64,000 nucleotides of DNA from an uncultured Bacteroides sp. (GTDB lineage Bacteria > Bacteroidota > Bacteroidia > Bacteroidales > Bacteroidaceae): assembly GCA_958477465.1 (NCBI GenBank), contig CAUEFX010000004.1, positions 73,551 through 137,550 of the forward strand, written 5' to 3'. The position numbers were made by a program, and so were the translations under genes. Positions 38,000-48,600 of the stretch are shown here, piece after piece. Position 1 is the first letter of the stretch, and each line of letters opens with the position of its first letter. Under the pieces are notes generated by a model. It was given only the letters and a program-made list of their open reading frames with translations. It ran no database searches and was not told the origin of the DNA.

Positions 38000-39187
38000 C
38001 TATTTGGTATTATCTGCTTTCAATGCTTCAATCTGCTTTTGTTGCTCTATGACATAAAGGGTAAGTTCTTCAATCTTTTGTAACAAAGCTTTATTGATTT
38101 CATGCTGAGAGTACCCATTCTCGGCCACCTCCTTTGCCGAAGGGACATCTGGTAAATGGTTGTTCATGCCGATGAAATGTTCCACCTCAGAAAGAGGTCT
38201 AAGGCGATAGTCCTTATTGAAAACAAAATCGGACCATGAAGACACAGGAGCTATTGGAAAATCTTCTGAAAGAACTCCCTTTTTAATAAACATCGAGTAC
38301 TTGTTCAATAGCTGTGAGCGTACAGTCGGCATATTCTCTGAATTAAAACCAATATAGCAATGATTGGTAGGAGCACAATAAATAGTCTTCATAAGATTAG
38401 CCCCTAAAAACAGACCATTATTGGTATACGTTCCTATCCAAGATTTATTAGTATCGGTGGTCACACCAAGTGCGGTCTTTATATCGCCACTCTGGTTGCT
38501 AATATAAGTACCTTTAACATGCAATGTACCATCGCCTGTTCCCGATCCTAATCCGATCCCAACTTTTCCATCTTTCAAACTCATCAAAGGAGCATCATTC
38601 AATTCCACTTGGTCATTATCCCATATAGCCACACCTCTTTTGGAGCCTATTCTGAGAGCACGATCATAAGTGCTCGATAATGTAGGATCACCATTTCTGC
38701 CTGATTTAATTATAATTCCTCCAGAAATATCAGGAGTTAGAAATAAGCTGAGAGGCTTGTAGAAGGAAATATCCGAATCAAAAATAGCAACTTCAGCACC
38801 TCCTCTAACTCTAAATCTTAACTGCCGCGCTGCATCAAAACAAAAGTTCTGGCTACCTGTATGAATTGAGCCGAACCATTCTCCCAACTGTGTAAAATTC
38901 AAACGGGCATTATAATCTCCTCTCACAGGTCCAAACGTCATTTCTCCTAAAGTCGTTACTCTAAAAATCGGTATAGCACTACCCGATATGGATCGCAACG
39001 ATTGAATTTCAAAACATCTATTGGCCGTACTGGAAATATTATTTATCTGAATCCGATAATTATTATTATACCAATTGTAATCATATCCACCTGGAATATC
39101 AGGCCACTGAGCAAAAACATAATTTGTAGAAGTCCCTATCAACATTAAAAATAGAATGAAATACATTCTTATAATATTATTCTTCAT
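38000..39187 (-). CDS. Secreted protein with tail-fibre-like repeats and C-terminal coiled coil
   Basis: 395 residues with a signal peptide (about 1-26). The body is beta-rich with short turns like those of fibre or adhesin proteins (GKVGIGLGSGTGDGTLHVKG). The last 60 residues carry LSEVEHFIGMNNHLPDVPSA followed by a heptad-like helix (LLQKIEELTLYVIEQQKQIE). This ending is common in Bacteroidota secreted proteins of unknown function, and suggests trimerisation or attachment. The bases look AT-richer than the flanking nanT. Co-directional with the SusC/D-like pair; role in sialoglycan binding is a guess. Confidence 0.6.
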   Translation of the reverse strand: MKNNIIRMYFILFLMLIGTSTNYVFAQWPDIPGGYDYNWYNNNYRIQINNISSTANRCFEIQSLRSISGSAIPIFRVTTLGEMTFGPVRGDYNARLNFTQLGEWFGSIHTGSQNFCFDAARQLRFRVRGGAEVAIFDSDISFYKPLSLFLTPDISGGIIIKSGRNGDPTLSSTYDRALRIGSKRGVAIWDNDQVELNDAPLMSLKDGKVGIGLGSGTGDGTLHVKGTYISNQSGDIKTALGVTTDTNKSWIGTYTNNGLFLGANLMKTIYCAPTNHCYIGFNSENMPTVRSQLLNKYSMFIKKGVLSEDFPIAPVSSWSDFVFNKDYRLRPLSEVEHFIGMNNHLPDVPSAKEVAENGYSQHEINKALLQKIEELTLYVIEQQKQIEALKADNTK

Positions 39188-39276
39188 GGTTGTCTTTTTT
39201 TAGTTAATTATAAAAACAATTTTGAGCTACTAAAGCGCACGAAATAATTGGTTTACCACCATACACTATATATTAA

Positions 39277-42045
39277 TCAGTTCACTATCATAATTTTGCG
39301 TGTAAAGATAACATCCTGCATCACTACTTTTACTATATAAATCCCGGCATCCAATCCTGACAAATCACAAGTCTCTTCTGATTTACCCTCGAATAGCAGG
39401 CTATCATATCGTCTCACAAAAGCTCCTGTCGAATTATACAATACAATCGTTGCGTTAGTATCTTCCAATGAGTGAATTTTTACCGTCAACGTTCCATCTT
39501 TAGGCACAGGATTCGGATAAATCTGTACACAAGAGTCACTTGCTTCATTAGTATCTACACCCGTAAATTGCATACTACGAGTTGTCGTATTATTCCAAAA
39601 GTCACTATTACCGGATGGGAGTTTTTCAGCAACTTCAAGTTGATAGACGGAACCAATAAATTTATTTTCACATGACTCAGAGCTTCCACCTATTACTATT
39701 TTATTCATGTTTCCAACAAAAGCCGAAAATGGTAAATAAGCATAACCTCTGGCATAACAGCTATCAACAGCCGTAGGAATATCTCTTCTAAAATTCCATA
39801 TAATCTCCTGAGCTAAAACTTTCTCAAAATTCAAGCTTTGACAATTAACCCGTACAATCGTAGTTTCCTCATCATAGGTCTTATCATATTTTCGATCTCC
39901 CTGTTTTACAGCCTCAACAGTCACAACTACATCTTTTCCTTGGAATGCTTTTTCTGAAGGGGGAGCTATTTGCATATTCAAATAATCCATCCCTTCTTTT
40001 ACCAAACGATACCTAAAGCTACCATTCGCAAGATAATCCATCGATATATAGTTTTCATTATCACCAAACATTTTGAATATAGTCTGATCATACGAAGCAT
40101 TTTTAGGATTCACTTTTATAGCCATTGATCCCGACTCCATTTGAGTAGGTAATACCTGATTGGGTATACGTTCAAGTCCTGAAAAATCTTCTATATGGCA
40201 TTCCGCCAATATTGGAACAGAAGGTTTAAAATTCCAAACTCCCGTTGATTTAAATTCATTGGCTTTATCTACATCTATTGATACAGTTTCGTCTTTTGCT
40301 TTCATAAACTTTACACCATAAAAAGTTGCATTTTTAACTCTTGTCTCAAACACTATAGGAATGTCCTGAAAGTCCTTAAAAGAAATAATCTCTGTTGGTT
40401 CCAAATCTGAAAGAACTTTCAAATACCTCAGGATTCCTTCTTTCGAAATGCCGTCAACACCTTCTGTGGTAAATTCAATAGCCATATAATCGTCAGAAAT
40501 GGTATGTGTACCAGGTTTAGAGCTACCTAAAGTTCCACCTAAGCAATATCCTAAACCATTCGTATTTCCCGGATTGTAAGTAAATATACGTACACCCACA
40601 TAGCTGTTCAACTCTGCCAGATTCTTATCAGTAGGGTCATCAGTAATATCTCCCAAAATATACGGATAAAACTCTCCATCTATAGCAAAAGCATTCTTTA
40701 TAGAGAATTGAGGCATATCCGATACGGTAAGCCCAAGGTCATTTAAAGGAGTCATTGAATAAAACATCTTCTCTGAAGAAGATTTCAAGCCAGCCAACTT
40801 TCCATATTTTGCTGTAGCCAGTGATATGCCAGGATTACGTCCCTCTTCATGTTTAATCCGTGAAGAAGCATAAAAGAAAAATGGATCATTTGAGTTTCTT
40901 CCGGTATGAAATTTCGTATTATATACAGGAGTAGCTATATTAATACACCCGAAATCATCCGCCTGTATATCCGTTCCATTATCTAAAAAAGGAGTACCAG
41001 GCTTCAAATAATGCCAGTCTTTTCCATTATTTGAAATAGCAAGTTCGGTCCGTTGTTTCTTTTCTATCGAAGAATACCCTTCCACGCCATACATTGTCAC
41101 TAATCCTAACCACACATCCTTTTCAAATCCAGGTAATCGGAAAGGTTGCATACCATAAGGCTCCCATTGCTTAGTTGAATAATCCAATACCACATCAAAA
41201 TCCACAGTTTTAGATACGATTTGATCACCGACCTCTGTTATCGTACTTCTTCTAAACCGCTTACGTGGGTCCAAAGTAAATGGAGGAATTTCATCTGGTT
41301 TCAATGCAGATCTACGTGAATTGACGCGGGAAGTGAAAAAGAATTTTCCATTATGTTTCATCCAATTCATATGAGTATCAGCATTGATATTACGAAAAGT
41401 AAAAACTTTCTGTTTTTGCAAACGATCATTCTTCAGTTCAGTAAATCCCGATAAGATCCCTTCTGATGTGAAATTTCGATCTACTTCATAAGCTCCTAAA
41501 TATTTATACAGAAATTCACGCTGAGGCATATATAGCAGTTTTATTGGTTTAGAGGAACTTCCATCATCATAAATTCCTAAACTTTCAATATCGACAGCTA
41601 CAAGATTAGTATTTTGGTAACCAGATTTATAAGTTGCAGAAATTTTCTCATCAGCAGTTCCCCCTGCAGCATTATACCAATACAATCCTGCATTCGGACG
41701 TGTCCAAGATGTGAGATCAGATGTTGTATTGGTAAATGCCATCACTCCTACTTTAGAAGGAGGGGTAGGGGAAAAAACAATAAAGCTGGAAAAATAGACT
41801 GATACATTTCCTTTATCGTCCACTAATACGTTGGGCATGCCGTTTTCTAAACGTTCTTCCCAAGGAAAGCGTTCCGGATCGGGTGACAATAAATGTGTAC
41901 CATTATTATATTTTTGAGGAGGATTAATAAATACATCTTCAGTCGTATAAAGAAATAGGGCCGGATTCACCGCCGAGAAATGCCTATCTTGCGCATATAG
42001 CAAAGATGCCATCCCCGTTAGTAACAAAATTAATAAATGTTTCAT
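39277..42045 (-). CDS. Secreted beta-propeller protein with type IX-like C-terminal sorting domain
   Basis: 922 residues. Signal peptide MKHLLILLLTGMASLLYA; the ATG at 42045 is chosen because an earlier one adds residues ahead of it. Residues about 40-480 look like a five-bladed GH32/43-type propeller (SNNGKDWHYLKPGTPFLDNG near the last blade), similar in plan to the product of 42224-43888. A beta-sandwich middle follows. The final 80 residues match the Por/T9SS C-terminal signal: IYPNPVPKDGTLTVKI, then LSGLDAGIYIVKVVM and a basic end (TRKIMIVN). Substrate unknown; probably acts on a sialylated glycan. Confidence 0.65.
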   Translation of the reverse strand: MKHLLILLLTGMASLLYAQDRHFSAVNPALFLYTTEDVFINPPQKYNNGTHLLSPDPERFPWEERLENGMPNVLVDDKGNVSVYFSSFIVFSPTPPSKVGVMAFTNTTSDLTSWTRPNAGLYWYNAAGGTADEKISATYKSGYQNTNLVAVDIESLGIYDDGSSSKPIKLLYMPQREFLYKYLGAYEVDRNFTSEGILSGFTELKNDRLQKQKVFTFRNINADTHMNWMKHNGKFFFTSRVNSRRSALKPDEIPPFTLDPRKRFRRSTITEVGDQIVSKTVDFDVVLDYSTKQWEPYGMQPFRLPGFEKDVWLGLVTMYGVEGYSSIEKKQRTELAISNNGKDWHYLKPGTPFLDNGTDIQADDFGCINIATPVYNTKFHTGRNSNDPFFFYASSRIKHEEGRNPGISLATAKYGKLAGLKSSSEKMFYSMTPLNDLGLTVSDMPQFSIKNAFAIDGEFYPYILGDITDDPTDKNLAELNSYVGVRIFTYNPGNTNGLGYCLGGTLGSSKPGTHTISDDYMAIEFTTEGVDGISKEGILRYLKVLSDLEPTEIISFKDFQDIPIVFETRVKNATFYGVKFMKAKDETVSIDVDKANEFKSTGVWNFKPSVPILAECHIEDFSGLERIPNQVLPTQMESGSMAIKVNPKNASYDQTIFKMFGDNENYISMDYLANGSFRYRLVKEGMDYLNMQIAPPSEKAFQGKDVVVTVEAVKQGDRKYDKTYDEETTIVRVNCQSLNFEKVLAQEIIWNFRRDIPTAVDSCYARGYAYLPFSAFVGNMNKIVIGGSSESCENKFIGSVYQLEVAEKLPSGNSDFWNNTTTRSMQFTGVDTNEASDSCVQIYPNPVPKDGTLTVKIHSLEDTNATIVLYNSTGAFVRRYDSLLFEGKSEETCDLSGLDAGIYIVKVVMQDVIFTRKIMIVN

Positions 42046-42223
42046 AGGCTTTACATTAAAGTATAACAAAAAAAGTAATCAACAATCAAGCACTTCCCCC
42101 CCTTCTTTTACCTGATATTTAATGGTCTGTTCAAATTCAGAACAAAATTCAAACAGACCATAGATGTGAAAAAAATAGTTATATTCTGTTTTAACTGAAT
42201 AATAAAAGAAGTAAATTGTAAAA

Positions 42224-43888
42224 TTACCGTATATCCATACCAGTATGACTTAAACCTGGTCCTCCCCCTGCAGTGTATCCGCAACTCTCTCCCGTTTCCC
42301 AAGGAGAAATCCAAAAGGAATACAAATCGCCATTAGTCAGATAAAACTTCAAACGTATATTTTTCCCTTTCAAGACAGATAAGTCCATTTGCCGTTTCCA
42401 ACAAATCATTTGTTTGGTAGAATTTCCCTTTTTCATAAAAATACAATCTTTGACACCAAAACCTTCTATCGGCATACCATACTCATCCAATACTTCCACT
42501 GCAAGTTTACCATCTCTGACATCAGCGTTCACAAACAAGTATGTACCATCAAAAGAAATTTTCTCAGTCAAAAGCGTTCCTTCTTTTTTCCCCGCCTGCA
42601 TCGACACAAATCCATCACGTCTTAGTGTTGCAAGTCCCGTTGATGTATGGCTATCCCACATTATTTTACTCAAACGGCGCCCGCTGGAATAAAAATAAAG
42701 AGAATCACCAACAATTAAAGGCACTCCATTGACAGATTGCATATTTCCCCAATTCCAAGCACCATCACTTTCATTCACATCCATAAAAGGTTGGTGAGTA
42801 GGACGGGCATAGTGAAAACCATCCCGGCTGTATCCCAATGAGATCACATTCCTCTTCTGAATGCCATCCCGTTCACATATACGATTTTCCGGACCGGCCC
42901 ATGCACTATAAAAACCAAGCATAATACTTTCATAAGGAATAGCGTCAAAATTATAGATACCGGGCTCCACTTCCGGATATTTCTCATGACGTAATTCTTT
43001 ATCATCCGGAGTAAACCAAAAGACGATAAATTTGTCATCAGCATCTTTACGAATGCGATGTGCCAAACTCACTAACATCTCTGGATCTTCATGTTCTATA
43101 TAAAAACGAGAACGACTGGAGACTGCCGTGCTTCCACGCATACTTAACGCCCATTTTTTTGTAAATGGATTGTAAAAAGCTGTAGTACGATCACCTTGAT
43201 CACCAGATTGTGCCACTCCCTTACTCCAATGGATACCGTCCGGAGAATATTTCAAAACTACCTGCCAGCGTCTATCTTCCGGACGACGTTCGATATTGAA
43301 GAATTTCCAACGTTTTGCAGGATCTTTTTCTTCCCGATCTAACCATATAGTAGCAGCATCACGATTACAAGTATCAACAATGTTTGTCCCCGGAACAATA
43401 TCTTGATTTACTTTTTTCCATACTTTGCCATCTTCCGATTCGGCATAACATGTATAAAATGTCTGCTTTTCTTCTTTATGAATTGTCCCGGCACCAGCCA
43501 AATACCACATTTTATATTTATTATCCTTTTCGTCATACCAAATTCCATCACTAAACGGAGCGGCATACAAGGCTCCTTGAGTAGTTTTTTCCCACTCCTT
43601 ATCGGGCTCCAACACCGGATTCTTTTCATAGAAATTTGGAGTATGATAAACGCTCTTCAAATCAGTTTCCTGAATTAAGAAATCATCTACAAACAATTGA
43701 CGTCCTGTATTCACAGATATTATTGTTGGTTTGCTCTTCAAATAAGGAACCGGCATTTCTTTACGTTCTGTCGGTTCCGAACAACGCGGTGGCCATTGTT
43801 CCGGCAATGTAATGCCATTGTGCAGTGTTTGGGCAGACATCAATGAAGAAAGGCAAATAAGTAATAAACTTGTTGATATTTTATGCAT
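42224..43888 (-). CDS. Putative exported glycoside hydrolase with five-bladed propeller
   Basis: 554 residues with a signal peptide (about 1-19). The opening GRQLFVDDFLIQETDLKSVY and recurring W/Y-rich blades (YKMWYLAGAG; KYSPDGIHWSKG; GYSRDGFHYARPTHQPFMD) resemble uncharacterised GH32/43-like proteins. The end has SFWISPWETG and TAGGGPGL, seen in large sets of putative glycosidases. Catalytic residues cannot be assigned by eye. It directly follows the SusD-like gene, the usual slot for the enzyme that defines a glycan locus, so it may release or process sialic acid in a way that GH33 does not. Confidence 0.6.
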   Translation of the reverse strand: MHKISTSLLLICLSSLMSAQTLHNGITLPEQWPPRCSEPTERKEMPVPYLKSKPTIISVNTGRQLFVDDFLIQETDLKSVYHTPNFYEKNPVLEPDKEWEKTTQGALYAAPFSDGIWYDEKDNKYKMWYLAGAGTIHKEEKQTFYTCYAESEDGKVWKKVNQDIVPGTNIVDTCNRDAATIWLDREEKDPAKRWKFFNIERRPEDRRWQVVLKYSPDGIHWSKGVAQSGDQGDRTTAFYNPFTKKWALSMRGSTAVSSRSRFYIEHEDPEMLVSLAHRIRKDADDKFIVFWFTPDDKELRHEKYPEVEPGIYNFDAIPYESIMLGFYSAWAGPENRICERDGIQKRNVISLGYSRDGFHYARPTHQPFMDVNESDGAWNWGNMQSVNGVPLIVGDSLYFYSSGRRLSKIMWDSHTSTGLATLRRDGFVSMQAGKKEGTLLTEKISFDGTYLFVNADVRDGKLAVEVLDEYGMPIEGFGVKDCIFMKKGNSTKQMICWKRQMDLSVLKGKNIRLKFYLTNGDLYSFWISPWETGESCGYTAGGGPGLSHTGMDIR

Positions 43889-43898
43889 AAGTTACATT

Positions 43899-43955
43899 TT
43901 TTATATTAAGAAACTGATTTTATATTAAGAAACTGATTTTATATTAAGAAACTGA
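43899..43955. repeat. Three perfect 19-nt tandem repeats
   Basis: TTTTATATTAAGAAACTGA occurs three times without a mismatch at 43899, 43918 and 43937. It lies in the 98-nt spacer between the SusD-like gene and the propeller gene, ending 10 nt before the start codon of the latter on the minus strand. Confidence 0.9.
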
Positions 43956-43986
43956 GAAATTTCAATGGATCTTTCCGAAAACCATA

Positions 43987-45687
43987 TTAATTCCAACCAG
44001 GATTATTCTCCGTAATAAAAGGATTTCCCTCCACTTCATCAATAGGAATGGGCAGCCATTCATCTCTACCTTCTTTAAAACCTAAATAAGCAGAAATATT
44101 ATATTGCTTAAAGTTTGGATCGGAAACCTCCAATTCGCGAAAACGGGGAGCTAACTTACCCCAGCGAAGAAGATCATAAAAGCGATGTCCTTCTTGAGTC
44201 AACTCCAAGATACGCTCCCGTTCAATAATATTCATATCCACAGAAGCCACCTCGGGTAAATTCACACTCGGACGAGTTCGAACCTGATTCACAGCCTCCA
44301 CTGGCGTCAAGTTACCCTGTTTTCCGCCTGAGACAACAGCTTCAGCATACATCAACAGTACATCTGCATAGCGAATATAAGGATAGTTCAACCCATTAGC
44401 ACGCAGATTTCCAATCCACATATTATTTCCCGGATTCACAGTAGGAAGTGTCCAATCAAGCCCCTTACGGCAAGCGGATTTATATTTTCCGGCCTGAGAA
44501 CTTACTATGGAAAAACCTTTTGTTACACTACCATCTTCATTGACTTGCACATAATATTCATCAAAACTTTGCCCATCAAAAACACGAACTTCATCTCCAA
44601 CTTTCGCTTCAATTTCAGGTGCTGTATCGTCAAATATCAACGTACCGAACATACGGGAATCAATTTTACCATTGGCATCTTTAGATGAAACAAAAACATC
44701 ATATACCCACTGGTGGATTACATGAGCATTATTAGACACCTTTGAAGGAGGTTGAAGTCCACGCGGATCTCTCCACACACCACTATTAGTTAAACCCGGA
44801 TTAAAACCTGTATTCACAGCATCACCTACAAACTGAAATTCTAAGATCGATTCTTCATTATTTTCGGTTGCAACCTTAAAATTATCATTATAATCAGCCA
44901 CCAAACTAAATGAACCATGTTCGCCTTTAATTATCTCATCAAAGCATTTTGCAGCTTCATCATAATAAACAGTAGATGATTTCCCATAACGCGGCTCAAT
45001 TCCGCTACGATACAAATAAGCTTTGCCCAATAATGCAGCAGCAGAAGCACTTGTTACACGTCCTATATTATCACCCTTCCAAAAGCCCTTTCCCGGCAGC
45101 AAATCTTTTGCTTTTTTCAAATCGGAAATAATAAAATCCCATGTAGCTTCCGGATCAGATTGCGGTTTATAGTCTTTTGATGATTTAGGAAAATGCTCCA
45201 TCAAAGGAATATTCCGAAAATTCAAAAATAAGAACCAATGAGAAAAAGCCCTCAAGAAATAGGCCTCACCCAAATAAGCATCTTTCAATTCCTCATTCGA
45301 AAAGTTAACTTCCGGAATGACCTCAATCATCTGGCATGCCTGAGAAGCAGCTGTATAAAACAAGCCATAAGGTTCTACAATCGTATACCATGAAGGAGTT
45401 AACGATGCACAGTATTGACCCGGCACTCCATAATCGGTACGGTCACTGGATTCGTCCCCCCTATTAGCCATAATACGGAAGGCAGAAACTCCCATAGCAC
45501 GGGGAGTAGTCACATAGGCATAAACTCCCAATACACCTTTATTGATATTTTCCGGAGTATTATAAAATGAACTTACATCCTGCTGATTCGGATTGACGGC
45601 CAATTCGTTGAAAACATCATTGCATGAGGTTGATAACATACTAATCCCCATAAATGCTAATATTATTGTCTTACTATATTTTTTCAT
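43987..45687 (-). CDS. nanU: SusD/RagB-family sialic acid-binding lipoprotein
   Basis: Outer-membrane lipoprotein, the lid of the SusC-like channel, which captures the ligand. Lipobox ending MLSTSC at about residue 22. SusD helices follow (ASQACQMIEVIPEVN; YLGEAYFLRAFSHWFL, TPR-like), and the end has the family block LTQEGHRFYDLLRWGK. 566 residues. It is 12 nt downstream of the SusC-like gene. In Bacteroides and Tannerella the pair next to nanLET is called NanO/NanU; the assignment rests on that context. Confidence 0.88.
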   Translation of the reverse strand: MKKYSKTIILAFMGISMLSTSCNDVFNELAVNPNQQDVSSFYNTPENINKGVLGVYAYVTTPRAMGVSAFRIMANRGDESSDRTDYGVPGQYCASLTPSWYTIVEPYGLFYTAASQACQMIEVIPEVNFSNEELKDAYLGEAYFLRAFSHWFLFLNFRNIPLMEHFPKSSKDYKPQSDPEATWDFIISDLKKAKDLLPGKGFWKGDNIGRVTSASAAALLGKAYLYRSGIEPRYGKSSTVYYDEAAKCFDEIIKGEHGSFSLVADYNDNFKVATENNEESILEFQFVGDAVNTGFNPGLTNSGVWRDPRGLQPPSKVSNNAHVIHQWVYDVFVSSKDANGKIDSRMFGTLIFDDTAPEIEAKVGDEVRVFDGQSFDEYYVQVNEDGSVTKGFSIVSSQAGKYKSACRKGLDWTLPTVNPGNNMWIGNLRANGLNYPYIRYADVLLMYAEAVVSGGKQGNLTPVEAVNQVRTRPSVNLPEVASVDMNIIERERILELTQEGHRFYDLLRWGKLAPRFRELEVSDPNFKQYNISAYLGFKEGRDEWLPIPIDEVEGNPFITENNPGWN

Positions 45688-45699
45688 TGCTATAACATT

Positions 45700-48600
45700 T
45701 TAGAAAGTTAAATTAAATCCGAAGTTATAAGTTCTCGCATTTACTCTCGGAGCATCTTGATATAGTCCGTCAACCCCTCTGTCAAACAAAGTATTACTGC
45801 TTACTTCCGGATCATATAAAGAATAATTAGTTATGGTAAACAGATTTTGAACACCGGCAAAAAGACGGGCAGATTCAATAAAACCTGTTTTCTTCAAAAG
45901 TTTCCTATCAAATGTATAGCCAATCTGTAAGTTCTTACAACGAAAATAAGAGCCGTCTTCCACATAAAAACTGCTGGGTAATGAATTGCCACCATTGAAG
46001 TTATCCGTTTTAGCAATAGGCAACGAAGTATTCTTATTGGAAGGAGTCCATGAATTTAATGCATCCGCTAAATTATTATTATCATAATTGAAATAAAACT
46101 GATACTTGGCAGCAGCAAAAATATCATTGCCTTGTGTTCCTTGAAAGAAAGCAGTAAAATCCCAGTTCTTGTAACCGACGTTCACATTCAAACCATAAGT
46201 AAAGTCAGGAGTCGGGTTACCAAGTACCTGCTTGTCAGTTTCATTTGCCTCAGTAAGAGTTTTGGGCATACCATCCGCTCCTTCAAACAAAAAATCACCT
46301 GTATCCCCTATTCCTACAACTTTATATCCATAAAATGAACCAATAGGTAATCCTTCTTTGGTTATAGTTGCACGATCGGAGAATTTAGAACTCATCGTAT
46401 TACCTCGGATAGGTTGTACCCCCTCACCCAATTTACGAACTTTGTTCTCTAAAAAAGAGATATTCCCCTGTATATCAACGCTCCAATCATTCCATGTTTT
46501 ACGATAGCCCAAAGAAAGTTCCAAACCCTTATTCTCCACAGATGCCGTGTTATAATAAGGAAGATCACCATCATTTACAATAATAGTTTGGCCGGAAGAT
46601 GGAAGAGACTCCAAAGGAGCCAACAAATCATTATTACGCCTCAAGAAAAATTCAGCAGTAAAATTCAGCGAATTATTCAAGAACCCCATTTCTACAGCAA
46701 CATTGGACGAAACAGCTGTTTCCCAAGTCAGGTCCGTTTGAGCCAGACGAGTGACATAGCCATACTGACGTTTATCATTGAATATAGTCGGAACCGGTCC
46801 GTAAGCCAATGAAAGAAATGAATAAGGATCTATAAAGTTGGCTCCCAACTCACCATAGCTACCACGAATTTTCAATTTTGACATCCAAGATACATTGAAA
46901 AATTCTTCTTGATGTATATTCCAACCTGCTGACACTGATGGAAAGTATCCCACCCGCTGATCTTTGGCAAACTTGGAAGACTCATCACTACGAATACTCA
47001 ATGACAATAAATAACGGTTCTTATAATCATAGTTGACGCGAGCAAAGAAAGAAAGCAATGCAGAATTCAATTCATTGGAACCAATAGTACCGGCACCATT
47101 GTATGTTGTAACAGCCGGTGCTCCCAAATCATTAACACCAGAGTCTATAGACATGATACGATAGTATTCACGCATCCAACTGGTACCTAACAGAACATCA
47201 AACGTATGGCCGCTAAATGTACCGTTATAAGTCAATAAGTTATCAATCGTATAGTTGAAACTTTCACCTCTCGACTCTGACAAAGAAGTATAAGGCTGGC
47301 TAAAATGAGAATCCGGAGTTCCATCTGCATCCCAATAAGATGCATAAGCTGGAGTATGCGTGTATCCATGTGTATTCAGATAGCTACCTGCCAAGTTCAG
47401 TTTATACTTAATACCTTTCCAAATATCCAAACCGATGCTCAAACTACCTGTAATATCTGTTTTTTTAGTATAATGGTCCCTTGCGTAAATACTTGCCAAA
47501 GGATTTGTTATGTCTATATTAGTTGTGGAATAGCCATCTGCAAGAGGTGTGGAAACATATCTCCCCAAAGCATCTGTTACAGGGAGGGTAGGTAACATGA
47601 TACTTCGCCCAGCCGGGGGCGACTGTTTACTGGTATGTGCAATAGAAAGATTCTCGGTAATGGTAAAACGTCCTTTCTTATAAGACCCATTAACGCGTGC
47701 ATTATACTTCTCGTAGTTAGACTGAATGATGATACCATCCTGGTTAGTATAACCAATACTTGTACTGAATGTTGAGTTTTCACCACCACCGGAAATAGCA
47801 GCACTCAAATTCCACATGGCAGCATTCTGATAATAAAGATCTTGCCAGTCTGTACTCATGTTCGGATTAGTTGGATTGACATTTTGGGGAGCCCGATCGA
47901 AAGCCGGACTATTATCCGCTACAGTATTCGCAAACCCTCTCCATTGCTCAGCATTCATAAAGTCAAGCATTTTAGAAGGAGTTTGATATGAAAACGAACC
48001 ATTAATATCAACAACGGTTTTACCGTTCTTACCGCTTTTGGTAGTAACCAAAACGACACCATTAGCTGCACGCGAGCCATAAATGGCAGCAGCAGAACCG
48101 TCTTTCAGAATCTCTATTGACTCAATATCATTCGGATTCAAAGAATTAATGCCATTATTACTTACTGCACCGTCTACAATATAAAGAGGTTCAGTAGAAC
48201 CAAAAGTACCGGCACCACGGATCAAGATACTGACATCACCACCCGCTTCACCGCCATTTTGCAAAATTTCAACTCCCGGAGTACGCCCTTGCAAGGCAGA
48301 AGCAACATTAGAAGTTACCTGTTTAGTAATCTCTTTTGCCGAAACAGAGGCTACAGCCGCTGTCATACTTGATTTTTTCTGTACACCATAGCCCACAACT
48401 ATTACTTCGTCCAACTGCTCGGTATCTTCCGACAGAATGACATCAATTATTGTCTTATCGCCTACAGTAAATTCCTGTGTTGTATAGCCGATATAACTAA
48501 TTACCAAAGTAGCTTTAGGAGAAACCGTCAGTTTACATTCTCCATCCAGATTTGTAATAGTACCATTAGAAGTGCCTTTTTCAAAAACAGAAGCACCGAT

